From the NCBI GenBank assembly GCA_902729315.2, contig LR746280.1, forward strand, positions 1,663,501 through 1,727,500: a stretch of 64,000 nt of DNA. The letters are read 5' to 3'. This document shows positions 11,941-24,417 of this stretch, one piece after another. Both the position numbers and the translations under genes were made by a program. This stretch comes from Spirodela intermedia (lineage: Eukaryota; Streptophyta; Magnoliopsida; Alismatales; Araceae). How positions within the stretch are numbered: the first letter of the stretch is position 1; each line of letters starts with the position of its first letter. Below the pieces are notes generated by a model. It worked only from the letters and a program-made list of their open reading frames with translations, ran no database searches and was not told the origin of the DNA.

Positions 11941-12600
11941 CCCATTGAGGTTCTTGCATGACCTTTTTTATGCATGGAGTTGATGATCCTGATCATTTAA
12001 TCATCTGAGCATCTGGCCAGAATTAGTTAGTAAAGCCTGGAAGTCCTTTCTGCACTATTAAGAGATAGTAGGTTCTCCAACTTGAAATTGATTAGTATTA
12101 GGTGTAGTAAACATTTTTCATTTATTATAATCATACGTTTGATTGTATATGAACTGTTATAGGATTATATGTACACATGTAGCCTGAAAACAAGTATCCA
12201 ATTTATAGCATCTTCTCCTTTTTATCACAAGTTTAATTTGGTATTAACTAAGATGGGACTATTTTAAAATCAACATAGCCATGGATGGAGGTTGGTAATA
12301 GGTATTTTTGTTCTTACCTATTGATATTGTTATTTTTTGGTAATTTGGGATTAACTCTTGGATCCGTTGGGCTTTATGCTGACAAGCACTTGGTAATGGA
12401 AAGGTCATTGGTGAAATCATTTGTAGTTGCTCAGACCTTGATGCAAGGATTACACCAACGGGGATTAAATGTAGTTGTAGTTAATAGTCAGAACCTTGGT
12501 GTTGAACTAGAAGCTTGATCTTCACGCTCTACTTTCACCAGTGCTGCTTAAAGATTCTTTAGCATAGATCCTTAGAAAGTATTATTCTCAATTAACCTCA
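11941..12600. other. MMS21 3' flank
   Basis: AT-rich untranslated or intergenic sequence. Its first 410 bases are shared with the second duplication unit. No gene was recognised; the open frame at 12,285-12,518 lacks any family motif. Confidence 0.6.
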
Positions 12601-15600
12601 TCACCAGTTTAAAATTGGTTACATCTAAAGGAGCTCATTAAATAGTCCATAATTGACTTACTTAAAGGTTTAAATAAAATAAAAATATTACATAAGAGAA
12701 AATGAATAATAGATGATTTTAACATGTTTGACACCCTCTCACAAGTTGTGTAGATGTAAGACATGCCCAACTTAGATATGAGCTTTTGTAGAGTTAATCC
12801 CAATAGTCTCTTGGTGAATACATCTACCAATTGATTGATAGAATAGATAAATAAGAAATTTATCATCCCTTCTTCAATCTTCTTGATAAAATGGTGATCT
12901 AGCTTAATATTCTTCGTCTTGTTTTATTGGACTAGATTATGTGCAATGGCTAAAGTTGACTGATTGTCAAAATATAACTTGATGCAAACCCTAAGAGTAA
13001 AGATATAGATTTTCAAGTAACACTTTTATCTATATTGCTTCACATATACCTTGAACCATGGCTCTAAACTCCACTTTTGCATTGAATTTGAACACCACCT
13101 TCTACTTCTTATTTCTCTAGGAAATCAGATTCACCTTAATGAAGGAATAGTAGCTAGATATTGACTTCTTGTCAATTACTAAACCTACATAATTTGCATT
13201 TGTATATATTTCCATAGTATTATTACCACCTCATGAAAATAATAAGCATATTGATATATTTCCATAGTACTATTACCACCTCGTAAACTACACTTGGCTG
13301 ATTGGATAGTAAATATCCCCAATGTATAGTCATATAGACTTTCTCTTTCATTTCTCCTTGTAAAAATATATTTTTGACATCAAATTGATATATCTCTTAG
13401 TTCAGCTAGAGCAAAGGTTTCAAGATAGTCAATCCCATATAATTGAGTATAACCTTTTGCTACCAATCTTGCCTTATATCTCTTTAATGACCCATTTGTA
13501 TTGAATTTTAAGGTATATACCTATTTACACTACACTACCTTTTTATTAATTAGGAGAGGAACCAAATCTCATGTATAGTTCTTCTGAAGTGCTCCCATCT
13601 CTACATTTGTTGCTTGTTTCTACTCTTTGTTGGTCAATACTTCATCAATTGTTTTAGGTACACTTGTTTTATCAAAATAGCTCAAGATTATTTTATACTT
13701 CAAACTTAGTCTATCATATGATAGATAATTGGCATTTAGATACCTTAGTTTGTTTCTTCATCTAACCCTAGATCACTTTTCTCAAGTTGAACAAGTTTAG
13801 TTACATTCTTCACCCTCTCTTTCTCAACTATAATTGTTGTCTTAGGTGACTGTATCTTAAATTGTCTCTTAAATATTTGTGATGCTTGAGAGCAAGGGTC
13901 TTTAGAGCTTGTAAGTAAAAGACTCATTGGTTTTTGAATATCAAGCTTTTCGTACTTCTTATAAAACATTGCATATTCATTGAATATAACATCTACAGAA
14001 ATATAATACATTCTAGAGGATGGGCAATAATATTTTTAGCCCTTTTGAGTGGACGAATATCTTACAAATATTCACTTAGGTGCTCTAAGGTTCAACTTAT
14101 TCAACTGAGTATTAACAGTATGAACATATGCCACACAGCCAAACAACTTGAGAGCTAGGTTCATTTGTAACTTCACATTTTGATCAGCTTTAGATAATGT
14201 CAATTAGACTCTAATGTCTCATTAATCTTGTTAGTATGTAATTTATAAGTGTGCAGTTGTCAATATGGCCTCTCCTCGATATTTTGTGAGCATATTTTCC
14301 TAGAACAATAATATCCTAGTTGTCTCCACAATGTAGTCAATTTTCTTTTTAATTAGGCCATTATGTTAAGTATCAATACATGATGATTCATGAATTATGA
14401 CTCTCCAAGCAAAATAAGAAAAGATAATAATTTTGAAATACTTTTCAGCATTGTCTATTCAAAATCACTTTCTCTCTGTCCCAAGCTAATTAACTATCAT
14501 GCTGAAAAAATGTGGAATAATTGCAGCTTAAATTATGGACTTAAGAAGATAAGTCATACAAAATTAGTACAATCATAAAAAAATAGCATAAATCATATGC
14601 AACCAGATATACTTGATAACTAACATGGCCCCTAAATATCACTGTAAATATGACAGTGGTACTAAACTTCTCTCATTTCTTAAAATGAAATGTAGATCAT
14701 TTGTGTTTGGTCAATTGACAAACCTTACACATTAGAGTTTTGACATCAACCTCATTAAAAATTGTGAGAAATTAATGTTTCATTTTCCAAAGAAGGATGT
14801 ACAAAATGACTATATTGAAGCATGATTCACTCTTGACATCTTCAAGAAGACAAAGAGGAGAGACACATTGTGCCTAAATGTTCTATATAGAGGAGATCAT
14901 CTCAATACCTAACATGTACAATCCTATACCCCGACACTTTATTAAATAAAAAATAAGCATCATTGTCAATAATAAATTAACATTTACAATCTTGTACAAG
15001 CTTAAGGATATAAGATGTGCCTTAAGTCCAAGTACATAAAAAACAACTTTAAGTATACCCAGCTCATTAATTTTGATGCTCCTAGTACCACCTACTAATA
15101 AGATCCCTCCTCTAATTATAAGAATATTATGTGGCTTATTTATCTTAGAATAAGTGAAAAATTTAGACGTATATGGTGCCATGTAATCTTTTGCAATAGT
15201 ATCAATAATTCAATGGATTCTATTGGGCTCTAAGATAATAGTACTACTAAAATTATTCTCACTTGAACATACTAATGAGGTAGAACTCAACATGTTTTTG
15301 AGTTGCTCCAGTTCTTCCCTTATCTTCATAACATCTTCCCCACATTCATAAGTAACCTCTCAAATTTGCTCTTGTGATTGTCTTTTTTCTCCACCTTCAT
15401 AACTCTAAAGAAGTAATAGATGTCTTTCGATTTTGTTGGGGCTTATCATGTAACTTCTAATAGGTTTCTCTAGTGTGCTTTTTGAGTTTGAGAAAAGAAA
15501 ACTAAAGGTTATCCTTAGAGTCATTTGAGGTCCTTTATTTTTGATCAATTGAATTATCTTAATCTAGCTGAACTTATTGACTTGACTTTTGGTAAAATTT

Positions 15601-16449
15601 CTTGGTGGAGAATGTAGTTGGACTATGCCTTGATGGATCTTAGAGTAGGTATAGTCAACTCTCCTCCTCCATTACAATGTTGATGGCTTCATCTAAATCT
15701 GATGCCTCCCTATGTAGAATTTGACTCAGACTCACGCTTTGGATTTGAGGCTATTAAGAATGTAAACATTTTTTGCTTCAAGATGTACTTTATTTTTTGC
15801 TTCAAAATGTACTTTATTTTTGTATAATGAGGATTTTTCACAAGCTCATAATGGTTGATCTCACATCATATGGCCTTCAATTTACATGATAATTCTATAA
15901 TTATCTTCTCCCTTTGTATTGCCTTCACTACTTTGACGTTTAGCCCATAAATCTTTTAATCATTTTGCTACTCGGAACAATTTATGTGGATTTCATTCCA
16001 TAATTTGGTCACAGTAGTCATATAAAGAAAGTTGTCGTACATTTCAACTATTATGATTTCAAGGTGTCCTAAGTGAATAAAAACTTTCTCAAATTTTCAT
16101 ATTTCGTAATTTTAAATCATTCATCTCAAAAGAATCATCTATAGATGTTTTGACAAACCTCTCCCAAGAAGTGTTTACTACACAAACCTCTCTCATTATC
16201 ATAGATTAGTACCATTAAATTTCAAGCACTCAAACATACCTAGCAATACATATGTGGTCTTGTCTCGATCACTACCAATTGCTATCATGACCGAGTTAGA
16301 TGTAGAAGCTACTTGCTTCATCAACATCTCCTGACCTCTTGAATGCTTACTTCTAGTAGAATGGAAGGCATGTCCTTGATCTTGATCATAAGGTCAACTT
16401 GATCCTTGTCTTTGTCATGCTTCAAGGCTCGATCTGCTTTGATACCATG
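12600..16449 (-). mobile_element. Decayed Ty1/copia retrotransposon
   Basis: Minus-strand remnants run in copia order from right to left. A primer-binding site (TGGTATCAAAGC, complement of initiator tRNA-Met) lies at 16,447-16,436 and directly abuts a terminal CA, the expected LTR end. Gag-like pieces occupy about 16,300-15,300. A protease/pre-integrase piece at 15,182-14,883 reads like HNILIIRGG and VFYVLGLKAHLISLS. Further traces include the integrase-RT hinge near 14,000-13,750, a VEFRAMVQGICE RNase H block near 13,070 and the C-terminal NQLVDVFTKRLLG / SKLGMSYIY block at 12,866-12,720. Stops are frequent, so it is inactive. I could not pair two LTRs. Confidence 0.85.
16436..16447 (-). other. 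Copia primer-binding site
   Basis: The minus strand reads TGGTATCAAAGC, one base away from the usual TGGTATCAGAGC complementary to the 3' end of plant initiator tRNA-Met. The upstream LTR of this element would extend to the right, possibly to about 16,680 where the minus strand begins TGTTGCTAAAAC. Confidence 0.7.
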
Positions 16450-17279
16450 CTGAACTCAAATTTTGATCGCCATCTTGATCTTCTTGATCTTATCTTCACC
16501 CAAATAAAAGAAAAAAAATGATATAAGAGAAAACAAATAATAAAGAATCTTAGCCTAACTAACACCTAGTGCTGGAATGGATCTTGAATAAGGCTCTAAC
16601 ATGGTTCAAATGTACAATCAAATGAAAGCCCTTCAAGGATTGACAAGACTTGTGGCACCAATTATTAGTGTTTTAGCAACAATTAATTTAGATTCTTTTT
16701 CCAATGATTTTTAGAGATCATATAATGAGGTTTTGTTGCAGAATATAAGAAGATTTTGAACTAATAGTTGTAGTAATCAATGACATCCTAGAACTACTCC
16801 TCAAGAAGACTTTTATTAAGATACTCATAAGAGAAGTTTATCTTTTGGATCTCATAGGGTTAAATGTAATAATATGAAGAGTCCATGAATCTCACCCCTA
16901 ACCAAGAGATAGCAATGAAAGAATCTAATGATTCAATATGTTTAACTTTGATTCAACCATATAGGATTATAATCTTCAACAACAAAGAGGTCTTAATCTT
17001 TATTTATATTGTTGGGGAAAACCTAAAAGGATTAAAAGACAAGACCATGGTACCACCTCAACCACTGAAGGGTAGCCCTCAAGCAAATACAAATATTTGA
17101 CACTTACACCTTCAGATATTTAGGTCTATACATGAGAAATATTCTCCTTGTCATTGATGGCGATATAAACTACAAATTTTAATAGTTATGAAGATTTTCT
17201 CAAAGCATCACAAGGTTGCATTCTCATCTAATTCAATCATGTAAGAATTATGATTAAGTATATTCTAATTTAGAAATTA

Positions 17280-20260
17280 CATATAAAAGAAAAATAATCA
17301 CAATGTTAGTGTATGGTGGAGTCACACACCACTTTATTTCTAGACTTATTGCTTGTGAATTAAACTTTCTCAGTGCTGAGACCAATGGAAAAGTTCAAAA
17401 TATAAGAATTTATTATAGTATCTTATTAGAAATCTAATCCCTCATGATGATCAAAGATTTACTATTGCTTTCTTTGACCAACATCAACATTGTACTAGAT
17501 ATGAAATGAATGAAATATATGCAGACTATTATCTCCCTAAAAAAGATTTTAAAGACTATTATATAAATGAAAATTTATTGATTAAATTGTATATACTCAC
17601 TGTAGAAGTCAATGATTCACATTGAGCTACCTTAATTACAAAAAAATGAGAGTAACAACTTTGAGTACAATTTTCTAATATTTGAAGAAATCATACAATT
17701 TTCACCAAAGAGATAAATCAACCACATCATCATCTTAGAGCCCAACTCTAAGCTTGTCAATGTGTGAGCCTTTTGGTATCCTCATATTCAAAAAGAGAAG
17801 ATCAAAAAGTAGACCCAAGAGATGTGCATCACATGCATCACAATGGACTTAAAAAACTGCTATGCTCACATGTTTGACCCTTATCATGAGGAACAATGAT
17901 GACTTGTGGTGAATTTATGTGGATTACTATGCACATAACAAAATCACTATGCTAGCTATATTTTAAATTTGTCCATAAGAACCTACAGATTTAAAGTTAG
18001 GATACCATCATATTCAAATCAATAAGATATTTCAAAGATAATATTTCAGTAATGATTTAAAGTACAATGAGTTTATCATCATATTTTTCAAATTTGTTAT
18101 TGTATTGACCTTTTAAGTTCTCATGATTTGTATATTTTGAAAATTATTTTAAAAAATCATGTTGGCCTTCTTCATTGATATCTTGATTTTCATCTCAAAT
18201 GGAGAATAGCACAAATAATACACATTATTTTTTTTTATTTCCACTTCAAAAAATATTAAGAACATAGACCCCAAAATGTATGTTTCACTAAGGCTTAATT
18301 GAGCATTAGGGGTACTAAGTTTCTATTGAATACATGGAAAAGTTTGTCATGCCCCACCAATATTAGAGAATTTCATGATTTCATAGGCTTGACTAACTAT
18401 TGTCATCATTGTATGTCAAGTAGGGCTTAATTGTACAACTGCTAACTCTATGGCTTAAAAAAGGTCCTCCCTTTAGGGGTCAATTGTTGAGGCTTCTCCT
18501 TGCCTTAAAGAGGTGATGACATTAGCTTTGACATTAACTCTTCTTAATTTTTTGAATTAGAGATTGATGTGTCAAATTTAGGGGTAAGAGTAGTACACAT
18601 GTAATATAGACAACTAATTATATTTTTTAGCCAAACATTTTTATTGTCAAGCAAGTTGAAATTTATTTACAAATAACAGTTGATGGCCATTGTCTTGAAC
18701 ATATTAAAATAGAGTCATTCTTTGACTGAAAGAAGATTTATCATATCTGTAAATTAACGTAATTTAAAATACATCTTAATACAATGGTAAGTAAAACTAG
18801 ATTATCAAAGGTGGTTATCGACAATCATTAGTGTTGATTTCAAGATTCGAAATAAGATCAATGTAAAAAATTGGACAATTGGCATTCTATATCGGAAGCC
18901 TAATTATATGGAGCCCAAATCAATACAAACAACCTATGTAGAATTGATTGATTTTGATTATATTTTATGAGATAATCAAGTAGACTCATTACTTAATTAA
19001 ATTTTTAATGAACTAAATAAAATATTGAAAAAAATCTCAAAAAATCATTAGAGTGTGAAAATATTTTCATTGAAGACATCTAGTACTCTCCAAGGACTCT
19101 ACCCTCATACTTCTAATCGTGCATGAATTTCATGGCAAGATAATAAGTAGACATTATGGCTTCATCTAGATATGCAAAATAATTAGAATATATATATATA
19201 TTGAATCAAGATGAGGAAAAAAAATGTCAATACTTACAGATTTTTTGTCCTTAGTCAACCTTAAAATATTATTTGAAAAAGATATGGGATAACATCTCAA
19301 TGGATTTTATTGAAGTATTATGAAATATTGATAAATTTATATCATTCTAACGGTGGCTAATTCTGTAAGTAGGCACACGTCTTCCCTCTCAAGCACCCAT
19401 TTACATCACATAGGTACTCCTTTGAGATATAGGTCGTCTTCATAGGTTTTCAACCTCCATCCCCATTTACAACATGATGAAATTTTTATGAGCGTTTTTT
19501 GAGGAGAATATCTTAAGATGCAAGGAATATATTTGTGTTAAATTAGCACCTATCAACCCTAAAATAATTGGTAATGTTGATGGTGAACTATAGTCTTGAG
19601 ACTTACTTATAATACTTCTCCATCGATTGTCTCCAATAGTAAAGGGGCTCATTAAAGTTATATTTTGGCAAAACACTAACTATCACCCTTCAATAAGCAT
19701 CACTCCATTCAAGATTGTAAAAGGATGTGATCTATTAATCATTCTCTAATATGAAATTCACAACACAAGCATTGATAGTATAGAGAAGTATTTATAAGAA
19801 AGAGACAAGGTGTTAGAACAATTCAAATATTACCAATCCACATCCAATCCTGAATGAAGGCTCACGTAAACACAAGGCACCATGATGTTCAATTCAACAT
19901 GAGTGATTTAATCTATCTTCACATACGTCCCTACCAATTTCAATTGTTTACATGACATCCCACAAAAGGCTCTCCCCCTGTTAGGATACTAAAATGCATT
20001 GGTTCAATAGAGTATTGATTGGATTTGACACCGACTACAAAAAGTGGTCCTATCTTTCATATATCTCACTTAGTGAAGATCATTGGAGGAACAAAATGTA
20101 GTCAATCGTTGTATTACAATTGGATGAAAAAATCACATTAATTGTGACTCTAAAGGACATTCTAGTGACCTAATAAAAATTGCATGGAGTCAAAATTCTA
20201 ATCCAATGGGTTGACATTCTAGATTTAGAGGCCAATTATGAGGATGCTTGAAAAGTTCAA
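17280..20260 (+). mobile_element. Decayed Ty3/gypsy retrotransposon, plus strand
   Basis: Recognisable pieces in plus-strand order: the protease-like VYGGVTHHFISRL region near 17,310, RT start near 17,710-17,800 (LVN, then YPHIQKEKI), a connection block near 18,360 (NIREFHDFIGLTNY), RNase H traces near 18,650-18,850, integrase zinc-region traces near 19,130, integrase core near 19,290 (DNISMDFIE) and near 19,500-19,590 (APINPKIIGNVDGE, resembling the AYHPQTDGQ block). The reading frame is broken throughout. The element sits beside, and in the opposite direction to, the copia relic. Confidence 0.8.
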
Positions 20261-20884
20261 CAATAATTTACAGACTTACATCTTGAAAATAAGGTAAAAC
20301 TTCTTGGAGGAAGCGTTAATGTGAGCCTACACACTGATATACTCAAAAAATGCTTCAAAGATGGTCAATTGATGACAAACAACAGATACAAATGATAGCC
20401 ATTCCTATTCCTATTCGTGTTAATGTGAGGCATGGCAATTTTGCCATCCAAAGTGCCCTATCGAGTCACTTTGCCGCCTAGGTTGTCTTATAAAAAGAGT
20501 TGGGGTCCATATAGGTAGGGGGTGAAAAGTGTAAGAAGTGTTCAAACCTTTGGAGATTGACCCTTCAAAGAGATTATTGTGTTTTAGAATTTCCCACCTT
20601 GGTCACTATGTCAATGTCGTTGCATAGTCATTCTGCAAGAATTTTCATTTGGCTATCCAGCAAGCAACCTCACTCCAGTCAATCTATTTGTGTCTTCTTC
20701 TAGTGTTGTCCATCATTACAGCATGTCTCGTTCACATGTACATCATTAAAAACCTTTGATCATTGTCACCTTGCTCACTTTGTGAATGTCATTGCCTATA
20801 CATTCTACAAGCATTCTCATTTGACTATCCAGCGAGCAACCTCACTCAAGTCAATCTATTATTTTCTTTTTCTAGTGCTGTTGA

Positions 20885-22580
20885 TGCAGGACATATTTAG
20901 GAAATCAGATTATCAAATTAAGGTTGTAAAGAAGGGGTTTTAAAACTTTCAAAGTGGGGTTTAAGTCTATACGCCTAATCCTACAATTAAGAAAAGTTAG
21001 GGTCATTTAATTAACTTAATTAGGGTTAATCCTTAAAAGAATCAGAGAAGACTTCTTATGGGGGAATGGATCACCAAACTTTAAGATTTAGTGGTCATCC
21101 CATGGGTAGTCACTTCTAAAGCAAGGGAGTTATAAAATATGATCAATCTCCAATATAATTTAGAAGTAAAGGTACCTTGTTAAAAGATTTGAAAACTCTT
21201 AATAATTCTTGAAATAGTTGGTTTGATCCTCGTTCACGCTCTAAGAAGAGGATGAATGGAGATGGAAGGAGACATGATCAAAGGATGAAACCACAAAGGG
21301 AAGAAGATGGAAGAGAATAGGAGTGAGGGAAAGATAATGGGAGAGAAAGGGGGAGACGAGAAATAGAGAGGAGAAGGAGGCGAAAGAGGAGTACAAATGA
21401 GATAGAGGGATCAAGAGAGCGCGAGCAAGAGAGAGAGAGGAAATGAGGGGGTACGTGGCGACGGCGGGAGAGAGAAACAGCGAGTTCTCGTGGGACGAGA
21501 ACCGAGGATGAATAAATAAATACTAACTAAAGGGTGAAGGGTAAAAGGGGGGGCGAAGAGGGAAAAGGGAGGCGAAATGAGGGGGCGTCAACGGGAGAGA
21601 GAGAGAGAGAGAGAGGAAAGGTGGGTCTCGTGCTGACGGGGGGAGAGAGAGAAAAGGGGCGAAACGAGGGCGCCAGCGGGAGAGAGAAAAGAGACGGCTC
21701 TCGTGCTGACGGCGGAAGAGAGAGAAAAGGGGCGACGGGTGGTCGGCGAGGAAACGGAAGACGGCGACGAGGCGGACGACGAGGAGGCGGAAAGTCGTCG
21801 ACGGGCGGCAGCGAGAAGGTGGAAACGGGAACGATGGGGCGGACGGCGTTGAGGCGGAATGGTGGTGGCAAGGCGGACGGCGAGGAGGCGGATGGGGATG
21901 ACGAGCGACGGCATGGAGGCGGATGATGACGACGAGCAACGAGGAGACAGAATGGTGGCGACGCTGGGAGAAGAGAAAGAGAGAGAAAAGGAAATAGGGG
22001 AAGAGATAGAGAGGACGAAGGGGTAAGGGATTCCGACGGAGGAGAAGGGGAAGAAGCGGAAAGAAGAAGGGAGAAGGGATTCTGGCGGAGGAGAAGAAAG
22101 AAGAAGGGGGAAGAGGACAGGAGAGAGGACAGGAAGAAGACGAGAATAGAAGAAAGATTGTATTCCATCCATGTCGTTTAGATTGTATTCCATCTCACAT
22201 TTATAGAGGAGGGAAGGAGAGCCACGAAATAGGGAAGAGAAGAGAAGAAAGAGGAGAAACGGTTGAGGTGGTTAGAGGCACCTCTCTAAGAGGTGGCATC
22301 TTATGGAGAGGGACGCGCCACAACCCTCCCTTATGGGCCCATGGGAACATGCGTCCTCTTCCATTGGGCTTTCCTCTATTGGGCCATCTTCCTTTGGTTC
22401 TTCTTCCTCTTCTTCTTCATGGGCCCACAATATGGGATGGTCCCTCTTCTTGATCCCTTCTTGGGAGTTGACTTCTTGTTGCTGGTAGAAGCTCCACGTG
22501 AAGTTGACCTTGATCTTGGATAGACTCATTTGCATCATCTTGAGAAGTGACATGATTCGGTTTAGCCACCCCATCAGCAG
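20885..22580. mobile_element. GA-rich insertion in the repeat array, possible solo LTR
   Basis: Aligning the two repeat copies by eye shows that one is opened after CTAGTGCTGT and resumes at CAGCATTACA. The 1.7-kb insert starts near TGATGCAGG and ends near CCTTCAGCA, TG...CA-like ends as in an LTR. It has an AT-rich first part, a strongly GA-rich middle (21,230-22,170) and a TTATAG-like TATA site near 22,200. No coding capacity was recognised. A solo LTR is one reading; another transposon type is possible. Confidence 0.4.
21565..21740. repeat. Imperfect tandem repeat, GA-rich
   Basis: Two adjacent blocks of roughly 85 bp share GCGAAA(T/C)GAGGG, an AACGGGAGAGAG-like run, TCTCGTGCTGACGG and GGAGAGAGAGAAAAGGGGCGA. 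A third partial unit may lie near 21,470-21,510, where CGAGTTCTCGTGGGACG occurs. Confidence 0.6.
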
Positions 22581-24167
22581 TCCTTCAGCATTACAAGATG
22601 TCTCATCCACCCACATGTACATCATTACAAGCCTCCTTCGACCACTGTCACCTTGATCTTGTTGCGAATGTCATTGCCTAACCATTCTACAAGCATTCTC
22701 ATTTGGTTATCCAACGAGCATCCTCACTCGAGCCATATGTGATTGCACAAAGTGATATGTATCTCCTCATCTGGGATTATTGTGTTCCATTCTAGTGTGT
22801 GGTGTCTATAGGTACTAAGCTTTTTCATGACTTTGGCTGTCCAACTATTTTGTCAGAGTCCTCGCATAGCTAATTTGCAAGCATTCTCATATTGATTTAG
22901 TCCTTCTATCGTATCAATGTGGATCAACTACTTACTCTCCACATGTGAAACTCCTTAGGTTTAGTATACTTGTGCTGAATCTGCATGCCACCAACACAAC
23001 CATGCTATAGTATGCTTCTCCACACAACACTTCATGTCACCACACACCTTCAGTCATGTTCACGCCATTTAGCATGACATTGCACACCACATCTCATCTT
23101 TGGTTGCTCTGACATCACTCTATATGACATTGTGTATTATCATGGTCCTTTGACATTGTGAACCACTATGTAGCTTAATGTCGCATGGCATTTGATGCCA
23201 CCATGATCGTCAGAGCAAAAGTTTAATGTGGGCTTGTGGAACACTACCCACCTATAGGAAGGAAGAAATAAATTAACTCATAGTCAGAGCATCAACACAA
23301 AGATTTATGTAGTTCAGAGGTTGACCTCTTACATCCACAAAGACAATGCACGTTACACCAGGTGGGACAAAAGCATAAAAGAACTCTCACCAAGAACATA
23401 AGAAATAAATTTCTGATCTTAACGCTTCAAGCACTTAGTAGGAACCCAAAGAATAAATCTTTGATCTTTGGCTTTCATGCACTCACCACCCAACAAGAGA
23501 TAAGGAGAGGGCGGGGGAGGAATCTCGGGAAGCGTTCCCTTTAACAGTTCGAAACGGTTAACCAGACGATTTTCTCCTCCGTCCGCTCGAAACGGCTCGG
23601 CCGTTCTGAAGCCTTTTGGTATGTCCCAGTCCGCCCATGACTGAGTTGTTCCGTCCGTGGGAATCGGTCAACGAACTGGACCCGTTACCTCCCACGTACG
23701 ACGGCTTATCCTCTGGAATTTTTAATGTAGCCATTAATGGGCCGCCGAATAAAGGGCCACATTAATGACAATGATTGCCTTCTACGCAACGAGCATCTTA
23801 GAGCTCGCAGTCGAGCAAACCTTTGTTTATCCATACCGTTGTTAGCTGTGCTCTAATACTACTGGTTATGATCTGAGGGGGGGGGAGAATGTGACTATGC
23901 ATTCAATCCTTATATTTCTATCATATAATGGCGGAAGTCACCTCCTATTTATTATGCGGGGTTAGGGCGACCGCGTAAAGGGATGAAGACATAATTCCCC
24001 CTAATTTAAATAGAGGGAGAACGTCCTTCCAAACTTCCCGCCAATTCATCGCAGATATTGGTCGGCTAATCTGCCCTGAATTAGGGCTGATATTCACCAC
24101 TCATCCCAACATTTTCGTCCTGTTCTACTACCGCACTGTGTGATCGCCGTTCGTTCTACTAACCCAC

Positions 24168-24199
<32 letters not shown>
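24168..24199. repeat. (CT)n microsatellite
   Basis: A CT run of about 30 bases at the left edge of the second duplication unit, on the 3' side of FLA copy 2. Confidence 0.9.
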
Positions 24200-24204
<5 letters not shown>

Positions 24205-24417
24205 ATCGTGAGATATGAAAATAAGCGAACGAGGATCTCTCATGCAAACATGAAATCGGAATTGTAAACATCAATCAATCGGGCGGGGGGGAGAGAGAGA
24301 GAAGGGACGGAGTGAAGACAGAGCAAATGCTAGAAGCTGGAGAGGATGGAGATCAAGAGAGAGAAAAAGGAGGAGAGGGAAAGACGCAGAGACTCGCGGA
24401 GGCGCTGCATCCTCCTC

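Larger units (their letters stand above)
6500..12352. repeat. Segmental duplication, unit 1
   Basis: Compared by eye, this segment matches 24,200-29,214 in the same orientation. Matching blocks include the FLA gene, its 5' flank (7,680-7,860 against 25,445-25,650), MMS21 intron 4 (8,830-9,330 against 25,838-26,520) and the MMS21 3' flank (12,045-12,352 against 28,905-29,214). Similarity stops just after the shared words TTTGGTAATTTGG in unit 1 and ATGGTAATTTGG in unit 2. Confidence 0.85.
20627..22900. repeat. Local repeat family of about 181 bp, interrupted
   Basis: A motif around ACAAGCATTCTCATTTGG, followed by TATCCAG(C/A)GAGCA and CCTCACTC, recurs near 20,627, 20,808 and 22,680, with a partial copy near 22,873. 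The first two lie 181 bp apart. Between copies the words CAT(C/T)ATTACA(G/A)(C/G)ATGTCTC and CACATGTACATCATTA also recur (20,713-20,752 and 22,586-22,628). The array is cut between about 20,885 and 22,580. Confidence 0.75.
20400..24160. other. Repeat-rich intergenic DNA without genes
   Basis: This interval holds the local 181-bp repeat family, a GA-rich insertion of about 1.7 kb and further transposon-like sequence (near 23,220-23,560). Long open frames at 21,523-22,193 arise from low-complexity GA/CT-rich DNA and give Ser/Pro/Phe- or Arg/Gly-rich strings with no domain. Confidence 0.6.

Noticed and set aside
21527-22193. Long Ser/Pro/Phe-rich minus-strand frames as proteins
   Set aside because: They follow from CT-rich low-complexity DNA, three frames are open at once, and no domain is visible.
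22272-22625. Acidic minus-strand frame (E-rich) as a gag or host gene
   Set aside because: There is no zinc knuckle or capsid-like motif; the E-run comes from a TTC/CTT-rich stretch, and the frame spans the end of the insertion.
20627-22900. CRISPR-like array because of spaced repeats
   Set aside because: Units are few, imperfect and about 181 bp apart in a plant nuclear genome; ordinary non-coding repeats explain them.
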